DNA from: an uncultured Gemella sp.
GTDB taxonomy: Bacteria; Bacillota; Bacilli; Staphylococcales; Gemellaceae
Direction: 5' to 3'
DNA: 17,701 nt
Assembly (NCBI GenBank): GCA_938038035.1
Contig: CALHQV010000342.1
Span: 1-17,701, forward strand
The notes under the pieces are model-generated. The model searched no databases, had not been told where the DNA came from, and was given only the letters and a program-made list of their open reading frames with translations. Shown piece by piece: positions 15,201-16,499 of this stretch (its first letter is position 1; every line of letters starts with the position of its first letter). The translations under genes were made by a program, and so were the position numbers.

Positions 15201-16366
15201 AGCTTGTTAAGAAAGGTTACGTTGTTACAAGCAACGATTACCCTTCAACAGATACAGATAGAGTATTTGACAACGATAAAGATAAAGATCAAATCTTTAA
15301 CGTTAAAGTTACTCCACTGATTGTGCCTACAGATCCAAACAGCCCTGATAAACCACAGGTGCCAACAGATCCAACGAAACCAGTAGGTCCAAATAACCCA
15401 CTGAAACCAGTAACACCATCTACACCAGAACCAGGTAAACCAGTATTCCCTGAAGATCCAAATAGCCCAGTATGGCCTGAATCAGTGAAAGATCTAGTTA
15501 CAGAAACAACTGCAACTCGTACTATCACTTATGTGGATCGCAATGGAAAAGAAGTAGCAGCTACTCACACTGAAACAATCAAGTTCAAACGTACTGCTAA
15601 AGTGAACCTAGTAACTGGAGAAATCATCTACGGTGACTGGACAGTTGAAGGTAACAATACTATCTTAGATGGTAACAAGTTACCGAAAGTAGATGGATAC
15701 ATCGCTCGTGGTGGAGATATCGAATCATCTCAAAGAGATATCGAAGCAAAACCAGGTGTAAACATCACTGAAACAGTCGTTTATGACAAACTTGGATCAT
15801 GGATTCCAAAATTACCGGAGGGACAAGATCAAGTTCCACCAACTCCATATCCAAACGATCCTACAGATCCAACAAAACCAGGAACAGATAAACCTAAAGT
15901 ACCTTATGTACCAGGATTTATCCCTGTAGATCCAAATGGAACTCCATTGAAACCAGTTGATCCGAACGATCCAACTAAAGGATATGAAGTACCAGACGTA
16001 CCGGCAGATCCAACGAAAGATACGCCAATCAAGTACATCCCTGTTCCTACACCAAATAATGGTGGTGGCAACAATGGAGGCGGAGGTGGTAATACACCAA
16101 CTCCACAACCAACTCCAACTCCACAACCAGAACCTAGTCCTGCACCAAATCCTGTTCCAGTGACACCTGAGACTCCTGAACAACCAGTAGCGCCAGTGAC
16201 ACCAGAACAACCAGCAGTGCCTTCTACACCTCAATACATGGAAGGTCAACGTGAACTTCCAAATACAGGTACAGAAGATCATGCTAGCCTTGCAGCACTT
16301 GGACTTCTAGGAGCCCTAAGTGGATTTGGATTGATTGCTCGTAAGAAAAGAGAAGATGAAGAATAA
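83..16366 (+). CDS. Giant YSIRK/LPXTG wall-anchored fibrillar adhesin with CshA-type head and Mub/MucBP-type repeat stalk
   Basis: This 5427-residue protein should be secreted and covalently attached to peptidoglycan by sortase A, acting as a long surface fibril in adhesion. Seen in order: YSIRK signal peptide (1-50); charged Ala/Glu/Lys region and helical segment (51-253); CshA NR2-like head (about 357-723); GEVED-type domain (724-991); two CshA-type fibril regions (998-1586); 12 Mub_B2-like modules, 9 of them paired with a MucBP-like module (1587-5320); Gly/Asn hinge; Pro-rich segment; LPNTG (5392-5396), hydrophobic helix and basic tail. I noticed no cysteine. In the known families, CshA of S. 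gordonii forms fibrils and binds fibronectin through NR2, and Mub/MucBP modules occur in mucus-binding proteins. Binding fibronectin or mucin here is inference. The gene appears monocistronic: its own promoter lies upstream and a terminator directly follows. It is intact, with no frameshift over 16 kb. No gene symbol is assigned because the combination is neither classical cshA nor mub. Confidence 0.93.
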   Translation: MYKSKRQKNKSFDWYGLSQRFSIRKYHFGAASVLLGTALILGAAQTTAKAEEATTENKTEAVTPTSKDAEAAATPANVTLPATEATTGAPVLDKKELSEEEIAKLAAEVSKKDEKASETATAEKREVSDKEKATLTAPSTDKKVDKTVDEKADKKDEKKAENPITATKKILEQLTSEAEVLNTTAANYAEKKVEDKSSKEAIAAAVAAAKVEITASKKVLNEKDVTAEQLNLQLQRISSAIEAVYTEMKRAGHIGKVEAVLPGETATAVNINTPINKVTVNNLGSLTDEEVRAIEKEIRTANPDLKPEDKIEVTAEGAVNRTVAKVILANGRVDQAGNKEHGFLIGDVAFGTAGEKNYDQLREGINWFDFARAKITYADGTKVGEIEYVDNAPMVNFTSSKGRKERGRFTMVRTVLESAAHPELVGKKTNSAEFLASGIGKYTLWKDQGMVESEVKQNTSQGKNSNEVYEALQEGMRFEVPTKVKGYVLTATVSSLSRKKVQNEVAKLNNADGEPANINRSKVDDQVVREDVILTRQDTGYSHLRLAGFPTQYTDSTGRVREGLTAFASAYDGGNVGVKFQVSATYNGRPVAVNAIAADAEDLSAAEFTQFETDGTPWQEFMRVNKNKANSQGLKPNKNIDGNFKDAKNRVTGKFELLGYDFSEWNNKTENGYGSQLFGPFVSGVNSKYDLPIGLTQDVKNLGVYINSSGNQSASIGFVVYDGGDAPASYGSAQHVIGNFNKEKNGQQVTATQPYLGDTPADSDFRTVEKEKSAAWVLDDVVYSETYKEISLTSGTTQVTNQKGQTGTYYLDGRNPVIRLADGSQVAIKAGEILKTLNTTADGDGLPVSGIYNIATGGVGIGNLPDEGENQLLDPTVATRYTLKTASDTQYVFKGVRINRGLNNDVAYARGWVDFNSNGKFDQYEASEIITVNEDGTYDFVFNNIPQLLNTSVDNVGVRLRVALDKGDLALPTGVAGSGEVEDFQTHVIHPPRGTRNVSSGLQGKPQKIEVTTTDFFKANGKTEVSDYGNWNQIEKTIAPKFVLTSSMVARETATGNRTHVTDPKGNTVYLGEEVTLYDARGNELGTGVKVTNPLNKQTEYYLSKYTEYDNAGNKVGVYELNKANNGDYIKSQTGVSKTTIDFTPELGYVGTAKGVAIRAWDENRISTGWDADDQTIKESRESLTLADKDKILDSVNKNVNNTTSMDSTYIPTVIDIKPVGKDETTIDSQGKTQSATPKIPEYGTVESITETKIAEASIPKEHVLINKKEPVTFAHEKNIPGKIYAEDTKVTEETELTYEDGGTETFKPVDKIPGNTNIAATQDLTITGTGNVTVSNVRIAKGTLSTNAVPAGAILEGSRPKAGAPVTVLRNGAEVIVNAGGYIEKGDQLVTPLQVLGGDQTTTWKITFQKGDVIPKASANITPRLVSETSVDQLINTKGESLILGGKEYVNNNDVIPKGTKTAGKTIDLVTLTLPKATHVNPQTGEVTTVERRYSKVTDTEIVIENEGKYTLVPKTTTNEKGETVYEDATVVFTPHPSFVGVGTGVTIKQPDIDYDNPDKNDSVRRRYGTDYGYATYTPTVTPNLTATITRKIHYVYEGDTSTAAKDKTPILTIDGKPVTNEQTLTYNRDYVVMSQDGQTEKDITVATEMTLERPITVDRYVRKSTGEVVKEPTKVTVLKPGDVVKAGTELPAGTVIVGAWKSINPENDHFTNIISPILKGYTAEVQLPENEYTKSEKDGVQSHVRSSNQTPVGVYTPTIKDGKVNSQDVGAYEPMVSAVRADNKDDFDVYVYYKADKQVARVVYIDMDAANNADQGVLETHTGSTLEANKSATDTITKDETLYGDSATRIKYSTAATIAKYEAMGYELKRDGFTNDDDGNRIVGGRKFDEESVADSVNAGEKAQNQTFYVFLGHKRDTGAKTERADVTRTINYKYKKDGSKAAESVTETLNFTRNITIDMALAAAAFPEDTATFNAENTKATPEEKQAAQAKYAEVEKQYNAAAEKVKEDSTTAQALATADKDVTTTEKALADAKKANNSLVITSESTQAQKDAKAVVEAALQAAQTAYDNALAARNTARTNYLAAANSDLAKAVITTQKALEAENAKVAAAKAEYEAKVKDNNASDADKNAALTKFTDAIALAKTAAVNATAAQKAFTDAKDEKEALNDAKVAEAVKNQAIQDRANTTQAAKEAARQAYYDAVIAKVKEESKKETPDKNKVAAVSFGEWKALGSSATNLPTNEQLSEAEKQSDNAFNHVTSPTITGYLADKVAIDKTDAIDPLADDYEVDVFYEQGEQRAIVKFVEVDANNPDTVITPGVAEDLVEIGKTGDNFATLNTAAVKAAIKKLEDKGYTLVSDGFENPGTGVSNTTFDNDPKKDQEFVVKVKAKVVDIPSFDPTKPVSNDNPKPTPGVTPIDPNNPTGPKWTEDLIKAVKVQEEVTRTIKYVYEDGTEVPAEKLTDVADKKVKTLKFTRPGKINVVTGEITYGDWSADQTFDAVTSPTIENYTASVAGVTPTTANVPAKTVSATDKDFEEVVVYKTKVITVDPNSPNYTEPKKDQPIDPTDPNSPKWTDELLAKLKNKEEVTRTVSYVYSNDTNKLNQAEKDGNKAGANVVKDNTEVTPFVTKVNFTRVAKVNPVTNEITYEDWKPTTPAGATAPDDTLEGNIAVPVIPGYVATGDVVSSKTDVTSVKAEDKDITEKVVYEALGKYVPVVPEGFTPPTIENPQYPNNDTDPTKPGDPTTRTTIPYVPGTTPVGPNGQPLTPKNGDKTQGYLPPTPTTPTGDTTITYVKDGTQIAVTHFIEVNSATDKTEKGAVATSIVDTGDTGKAFTKGQSVTDTINALKAKGYTVVDNGYPTDGTFDADATTNQEYKVLVTVKPVTITPNTDVPNPEDPNTPADNPIQPGKPIDPNNPDGPKWTKDLIDKLKDAREETVTRTITYKYSDVTSELKAEDAAKAGQKAADTVTNTVTFKRPVTIDPVTKEFTYGDWEATNGTTLAGKAVLPVVTGYVATGDVDSSKKDVENVTATDNDITENVVYKAVGKYVPVIPDGITPPANTNVDPKPYTNDPQDGSKVKDPDPTNPVVPGTTTPIVPQVPGTTPVGPDGKPLKPVDSSDLSKGYVPPTPTDPTKDTSIIYVKDGSQVAVVHFIDEKGNSVNESVVETGDTGGTISTTKVDAVKAALAKDYEIIAPTDATVYTADKEGFYKEADRTFDAVRDKATGAAGEKVPSQQYYVIVKAKELPVVPTKPVNKNNEPVDPTDPTNPNKPRDPQTTVTPKPTDPVPNDPKGRTYGELGLVEQVTRTIDYVYDNGTKVEEDKLGTAKDERTKTLTFTRNAKINAVTGEVTYLDANGNATTKELAPWTPATTDTFNTVNSPVIDTYVLLDSNQKTITGETVVATDNDIAHKVVYKKAGSIKPQIPAGVTPLTPATDTPYPNNPQDPSGVLKPDPTKPTDPTQPNGPITPVIPEVPGYTPYGPNGKPLEKDPNGGYKVPDLPTDPTQDTPIVYVKNGSQLAVTKFVDVNGNGLAASVVDSGDEGTNFTKDADVTATINAILARGYEKVANVNATEKEYPTEAADKVFDKDASTDQEFTVTFKAKELPVDPTKPVDPNNKPVDPTNPTPENPTTPRDPETPVTPKPEDKVPNDPKGRTYGELGLVEQVTRTINYVKNDGSKAADPVKETLTFTRKAKINAVTGEVTYLDANGNATTKEAAPWTATNGTEFKPVTSPTGTEKPELANYTPTKAVVEAKTGVNATDEDIVETVVYNPSTTNVDPNPVNPGENPDPNKVVENDPKKRTLKELGLIEEVTHTVHYKLEDGSDAGIADNVQTVTFTRTAKIDAVTGSILEYGNWTPDTKAFAAVDTPAKDGYIASEKTSTANANVGATDKDTEETIIYRKLGSYVPVVPAGVTPPANFDKTPKPYPNATPEDPTRPGTPTTPTTTIPEIPGTTPVGPDGTPLKKNPNGGYDLPPVPTDPTQNTTITYVKDGSQVAVTHFIEVNSATDKTEKGAVATSIVDTGDTGKAFTKGQSVTDTINALKAKGYTVVENGYPENGTFDSDVTTNQEYKVLVTVKEIPVTPDDVTPTPDTPIDPNNPNGPKWTPELIKELEEGRTEDVKRTIKYIYSDGTAVEDSNLTSVADKKEKTLTFKRSATINPVTGKITFGNWTPAKQSFEEVTSPEIDGYILDRATVPAKEVTETSGDITEVVVYKKLGSYVPVVPPGVTVPPGTDTTAKVYPKDPTDPTRPGTPTTVIPHIPGVTPLDPSTGKPLEPVTPGKPEDGYKVPPVPTDPTQNTNIVYAKDGSQVAIVHFVDEDGNAVHTSFAEAGDAGSKFTKAGEVAKIVTELEKSGYSVVPNKAGQAEYPGKDGEFDSVDDKGENGVSQVYYVTVAKPIPVTPTNPQNPKEDPKNPKPGDPIDPNKPDGPKWTEDALNKLNNIKTVTRTITYVKAGTDEEVSSTEAPKVTDKVNFKRTAIVNPKDGSLVGYDTNGDGKADVPATDTDSGWTAVNNDTTFDKVTSPVVKGYVLKNTAQKEVAETTGLTPKSDNETIKVEYVPVGTWTPKVPEGETPINPIPYPNDPKDPGKVVDPNDPINPNDPNKPSVPVIPHIPGTTPKDPNGNPLKPVDPEDPTKGYVPPTPTTPTENTEINYEKDTQKAVTKFVDPSGNPIPGVTNIEETGKSGEPLTKATEVTTEIAKLIAKGYDLVSNNYGKDNNGNFDKDSGKDQEYTVVLIPHVEPIKPFDPTNPDDPNTPKPGQPIDPNNPDGPKWTEELINKLETTKHVTRKITYVEDGTDKEVADKATDKVTFTREAKINVVTGTIEYGKWTPVNNDTTFDKVTSPVVPGYVLKDPAQKEVAETTGLTEHSKDEIIKVVYVPVGKVTITVPPGVTPPTPVTDTPYENVPGEPGKVVPPSPTKPQDPQDPNSPKVPVIPHIPGTTPKVPQDPTKPVGPNNPLVPLKPIDPKDPSKGYEVPPVPTDPTANTPVNYVKDGQKAITNFVDNNGKVVSDPVVDQGDSGSKFTKSGEVESKIKELVKKGYVVTSNDYPSTDTDRVFDNDKDKDQIFNVKVTPLIVPTDPNSPDKPQVPTDPTKPVGPNNPLKPVTPSTPEPGKPVFPEDPNSPVWPESVKDLVTETTATRTITYVDRNGKEVAATHTETIKFKRTAKVNLVTGEIIYGDWTVEGNNTILDGNKLPKVDGYIARGGDIESSQRDIEAKPGVNITETVVYDKLGSWIPKLPEGQDQVPPTPYPNDPTDPTKPGTDKPKVPYVPGFIPVDPNGTPLKPVDPNDPTKGYEVPDVPADPTKDTPIKYIPVPTPNNGGGNNGGGGGNTPTPQPTPTPQPEPSPAPNPVPVTPETPEQPVAPVTPEQPAVPSTPQYMEGQRELPNTGTEDHASLAALGLLGALSGFGLIARKKREDEE
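233..889 (+). other. Charged Ala/Glu/Lys-rich region and helical segment (residues 51-269)
   Basis: Residues 51-161 are low complexity, rich in Ala, Thr, Glu and Lys, and probably disordered. Residues 162-253 (566-840) have long runs of helix formers, for example EAIAAAVAAAKVEITASKK, and look like two or three amphipathic helices. Similar segments follow the signal peptide in other streptococcal YSIRK adhesins. No binding function can be read from it. Confidence 0.6.
890..1090 (+). other. Small alpha/beta-like segment, T-x-E-E-x-x-x-I-E type (residues 270-336)
   Basis: The stretch reads INKVTVNNLGSLTDEEVRAI, then a helix ending in ANPDL, then two short strands with an NG turn. This resembles the small Val-x-Val/LTDEE-helix/ANP units repeated in many Gram-positive surface proteins. 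Only one copy is present, between the helical segment and the CshA-like head. The family assignment is tentative. Confidence 0.4.
1151..2251 (+). other. CshA NR2-like adhesive head domain (residues about 357-723)
   Basis: Features recalled from the CshA non-repetitive domain 2 are visible in order: GINWFDFARA around 365-374, the G-x-x-F-x-V-P-x-x-V-x-G-Y strand near 490, DGGNVGVKFQVSATYNGRPV from about 572, AADAE followed by F-x-T-D-G-T-P-W, and finally GFVVYDGG at 717-724. In S. gordonii CshA this domain is a lectin-like fold that contributes to fibronectin binding and sits at the fibril tip. The same tip role is inferred here. Ligand identity cannot be deduced from the sequence. Confidence 0.75.
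2252..3055 (+). other. GEVED-type domain with EF-hand-like loop (residues 724-991)
   Basis: The domain opens with GDAPASYG and AQHVIG, continues with YLGDTPADSDF, and closes with GSGEVEDFQTHV (GEVED at 979-983). This is the usual signature of GEVED-containing extracellular proteins. The middle carries RGWVDFNSNGKFDQYE; residues 914-925 fit a D-x-N-x-N-x-x-x-D-x-x-E calcium loop. A segment of about 90 residues near 2438-2700 appears inserted between the two halves compared with the usual pattern. Calcium binding is inferred from the spacing of acidic residues. Confidence 0.65.
3095..3790 (+). other. CshA-type fibril region 1 (residues about 1005-1236)
   Basis: The segment ends with the CshA-repeat signature: FTPELGYVGTAKGVAIRAWD from residue 1143 and YIPTVIDIKP from 1210. 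It is longer than a standard CshA repeat of about 100 residues, so it may hold an extra domain before the signature. In CshA these repeats build the fibril shaft. Confidence 0.6.
3791..4840 (+). other. CshA-type fibril region 2 and junction to the Mub-type array (residues 1237-1586)
   Basis: The end of this segment carries FTPHPSFVGVGTGVTI (from residue 1534) and ATYTPTVTPN (from about 1577), matching the CshA-repeat ending. The first part (1237-1500) is beta-rich, with turns such as NGAEVIVNAGGYI, and is not a clear repeat copy. The next residues, TATITRKIHYVY, begin the first Mub_B2-like module, so the family changes abruptly at about 4840. Confidence 0.55.
4841..5836 (+). repeat. Unit 1: divergent, enlarged B2-like module plus MucBP-like module
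   Basis: The B2-like part (1587-1796) is about twice the usual length. TITRKIHYVYEGD, the GAWKS strand, SPILKGYTAE and VYVYYK can be recognised, with extra segments between them. The MucBP-like part (1798-1918) starts KQVARVVYIDMDA and contains AMGYELKRDGF. There is no Asp-Pro linker between the two, unlike units 4-11. It is the most diverged copy and lies next to the CshA-type region. Confidence 0.6.
5861..7267 (+). repeat. Unit 2: B2-like module split by an Ala-rich helical insert, plus MucBP-like module
   Basis: The B2-like module starts VTRTINYKYKKDG and LNFTRNITID (1927-1961) and resumes at VAAVSFGEWKALG, VTSPTITGYLADK and VDVFYE (2224-2297). Residues 1962-2223 between them are a helical insert, listed separately. 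The MucBP-like part (2300-2395) starts EQRAIVKFVEVDA and ends FVVKVKAKV. It has no Asp-Pro linker, as in unit 1. Confidence 0.75.
5966..6751 (+). other. 262-residue Ala-rich coiled-coil-like insert within unit 2 (residues 1962-2223)
   Basis: The composition changes sharply from Thr/Pro/Val-rich to Ala/Lys/Glu/Asp-rich, with no proline from soon after residue 1981 until ETPDKNK near its end. Heptad-like runs such as AKYAEVEKQYNAAAEKV and AKVAAAKAEYEAKVK suggest three or four long helices separated by short turns (EDSTT, NSLVITSEST, DNNASDADK). It resembles the Ala-rich stalks of antigen I/II-type proteins in composition. It replaces the turn normally reading V-x-TGE in other modules, so the beta module on either side would be completed across it. 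Confidence 0.8.
7409..7714 (+). repeat. Unit 3: solitary B2-like module
   Basis: This is the cleanest B2-like copy (2443-2544): VTRTIKYVYEDG, LKFTRPGKINVVTGEITYGD, F-D-A-V-T-S-P-T-I-E-N-Y and EEVVVYK. It has no MucBP partner. A short connector with two Asp-Pro pairs and SPKWTDELLAKL leads straight to unit 4, only 438 bases downstream. Confidence 0.8.
7847..8734 (+). repeat. Unit 4: B2-like module, Pro-rich linker, MucBP-like module
   Basis: The B2-like part (2589-2710) begins VTRTVSYVYSND and has a longer first loop rich in Asn, Lys and Asp. The linker starts LGKYVPVVPEGFTPP. The MucBP-like part (2793-2884) begins YVKDGTQIAVTHFIEVNSAT and is almost identical to that of unit 8. Confidence 0.8.
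8897..9820 (+). repeat. Unit 5: B2-like module, Pro-rich linker, MucBP-like module
   Basis: The B2-like part (2939-3045) has VTRTITYKYSD, VTFKRPVTIDPVTKEFTYGD and VATGDVDSSKKDV, the last shared with unit 4. The MucBP-like part (3141-3246) begins DGSQVAVVHFIDEKGN and carries an extra 15-20 residues (VYTADKEGFYKEADRTF) before its last strand. Confidence 0.8.
10001..10897 (+). repeat. Unit 6: B2-like module with a DANGN loop insert, linker, MucBP-like module
   Basis: The connector before it is the RTYGELGLVEQ type. The B2-like part (3307-3418) reads INAVTGEVTYLDANGNATTK before its Trp, an insertion of about 12 residues compared with unit 3. The MucBP-like part (3512-3605) begins NGSQLAVTKFVDVNGNGL. 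Confidence 0.8.
11084..11404 (+). repeat. Unit 7: solitary B2-like module, close copy of unit 6
   Basis: The module (3668-3774) shares the RTYGELGLVEQVTRTI entry and the INAVTGEVTYLDANGNATTK segment with unit 6, at an offset of 1083 bases (361 codons). It has no MucBP partner. It ends VVETVVYNPS and passes through a short Asn/Pro-rich connector to unit 8. Confidence 0.8.
11525..12325 (+). repeat. Unit 8: B2-like module, Pro-rich linker, MucBP-like module
   Basis: The B2-like part (3815-3905) begins VTHTVHYKLEDG and has EYGNWTPDTKAFAAV. The linker begins LGSYVPVVPAGVTPP. The MucBP-like part (3990-4081) is nearly identical to that of unit 4, 3591 bases upstream, at both DNA and protein level. 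Confidence 0.8.
12449..13279 (+). repeat. Unit 9: B2-like module, Pro-rich linker, MucBP-like module
   Basis: The B2-like part (4123-4219) begins VKRTIKYIYSDG and has INPVTGKITFGNWTPAKQSF. Its linker starts LGSYVPVVPPGVTVPP. The MucBP-like part (4305-4399) begins YAKDGSQVAIVHFVDEDGN. Confidence 0.8.
13424..14302 (+). repeat. Unit 10: B2-like module with an acidic DTNGDGKAD insert, linker, MucBP-like module
   Basis: The B2-like part (4448-4562) carries YDTNGDGKADVPATD (from 4493) between GSLVG and GWTAV, a loop resembling dockerin or thrombospondin type 3 calcium loops. Its last third is almost the same as unit 11. The MucBP-like part (4655-4740) begins YEKDTQKAVTKFVDPSGN. Confidence 0.8.
14450..15313 (+). 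repeat. Unit 11: B2-like module, Pro-rich linker, MucBP-like module
   Basis: The B2-like part (4790-4883) reads VTRKITYVEDG, INVVTGTIEYGKWTPVNND and TFDKVTSPVVPGYVLKDPAQ. The last string matches unit 10 at an offset of 963 bases (321 codons). The linker is longer than average and holds an extra copy of TKPVGPNNPL. The MucBP-like part (4993-5077) begins YVKDGQKAITNFVDNNGK. Confidence 0.8.
15512..16042 (+). repeat. Unit 12: last B2-like module and linker, no MucBP module
   Basis: The module (5144-5236) begins ATRTITYVDRNGKEVA and has NLVTGEIIYGDWTVEGNN. It is followed by a full Pro-rich linker (LGSWIPKLPEG ... TPYPNDPTDPTKPG ... GYEVPDVPADPTKDTPIKY). The linker stops exactly where earlier units begin their MucBP-like module, and the hinge takes over. 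Confidence 0.8.
16055..16093 (+). other. Gly/Asn hinge between the array and the wall-spanning segment
   Basis: Thirteen codons read NNGGGNNGGGGGN. Such a flexible run separates folded modules from the Pro-rich wall segment in several LPXTG proteins. Confidence 0.75.
16094..16363 (+). other. Pro-rich wall-spanning segment and LPNTG sortase anchor
   Basis: Residues from 5338 onward are rich in Thr-Pro, Gln-Pro and Glu-Pro pairs, typical of a segment threading through peptidoglycan. LPNTG is encoded at 16256-16270 (residues 5392-5396). A hydrophobic helix follows (ASLAALGLLGALSGFGLIA, 16283-16339), then the basic/acidic tail RKKREDEE. Sortase A would cut between Thr 5395 and Gly 5396. Confidence 0.95.
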
Positions 16367-16405
16367 TCATTTTGATTCTCATTAGATGCTGACTTGCAAT
16401 CAGAT

Positions 16406-16455
16406 AAAGAAAGAACTTGAGATTTGCTATCTCAGGTTCTTTTCTTTCTCTTTTT
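16406..16455 (+). terminator. Intrinsic terminator of the giant adhesin gene
   Basis: A long stem pairs AAAGAAAGAACTTGAGAT (16406-16423) with its near-complement at 16429-16447 around a TTGCT loop, with one bulge and one G-T pair. T-rich sequence follows, ending in TTTTT at 16451-16455. It lies 40 bases after the stop codon. The paired A/G-rich and T/C-rich arms could also act for the opposite strand. Confidence 0.85.
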
Positions 16456-16460
16456 GAAAA

Positions 16461-16469
16461 TGGTATAAT
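16461..16469 (+). promoter_or_regulatory. Extended -10 promoter of dnaE
   Basis: TGGTATAAT is a perfect extended -10 (TGN plus TATAAT). At a 17-base spacing the -35 region would be TTTCTT at 16441-16446, a poor match that lies inside the descending arm of the upstream terminator. Transcription should start near 16476, giving a short leader of about 25 bases. Confidence 0.75.
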
Positions 16470-16483
16470 ATAGTGAGAACGAT

Positions 16484-16490
16484 AGAGGAG
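16484..16490 (+). promoter_or_regulatory. Ribosome binding site of dnaE
   Basis: AGAGGAG lies nine bases before the TTG at 16500. This decides the start: the first in-frame ATG (16539, residue 14) has no such site and would remove the conserved N-terminal strand. Confidence 0.8.
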
Positions 16491-16499
16491 AAGTGTAAA

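Larger units (their letters stand above)
4841..16042 (+). repeat. Mub_B2/MucBP-type module array: 12 B2-like and 9 MucBP-like modules (residues 1587-5320)
   Basis: A full unit has four parts. First is a Mub_B2-like module of about 95-120 residues (V-T-R-T-I-x-Y ... FTR ... TGEITYGDW ... TF-x-V-x-SP ... GY ... VVYK). Second is an Asp-Pro-rich linker (V-P-V-V-P-x-G-V-T-P-P ... PYPNDP ... PGTTPxxPxGxPL ... PTDPT). Third is a MucBP-like module (Y-V-K-D-G-S-Q-V-A-V-x-H-F ... DTGDTG ... INALKAKGY ... F-D). Fourth is a connector, either P-I-D-P-N-N-P-x-G-P-K-W-T or N-D-P-K-x-R-T-x-x-E-L-G-L. B2-like modules start at 4841, 5861, 7409, 7847, 8897, 10001, 11084, 11525, 12449, 13424, 14450 and 15512. 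Units are tandem but diverged, so this is a protein-level repeat. Pfam-style names are from memory. Confidence 0.85.

Noticed and set aside
7300..16000. Regularly spaced short repeats that could suggest a CRISPR array
   Set aside because: The repeats are in-frame protein repeats of hundreds of bases with variable spacing inside one open reading frame. There are no palindromic repeats or unique spacers.
15957..16163. A 68-codon plus-strand frame overlapping the end of the adhesin gene
   Set aside because: It lies wholly inside the LPXTG protein in another frame and its Gln/His-rich product comes from CCA/CAA repeats. No start signal.
8216..16282. Many long open frames on the minus strand opposite the array, rich in Trp, Cys and Ile
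   Set aside because: They are mirror images of the biased ACA/CCA/GTA/GAT codons of the repeats, with no ribosome binding sites and no family resemblance.
16388..16403. Short inverted repeat CTGA/TCAG after the stop codon
   Set aside because: A four-base stem with a seven-base loop is expected by chance. The real terminator follows directly.
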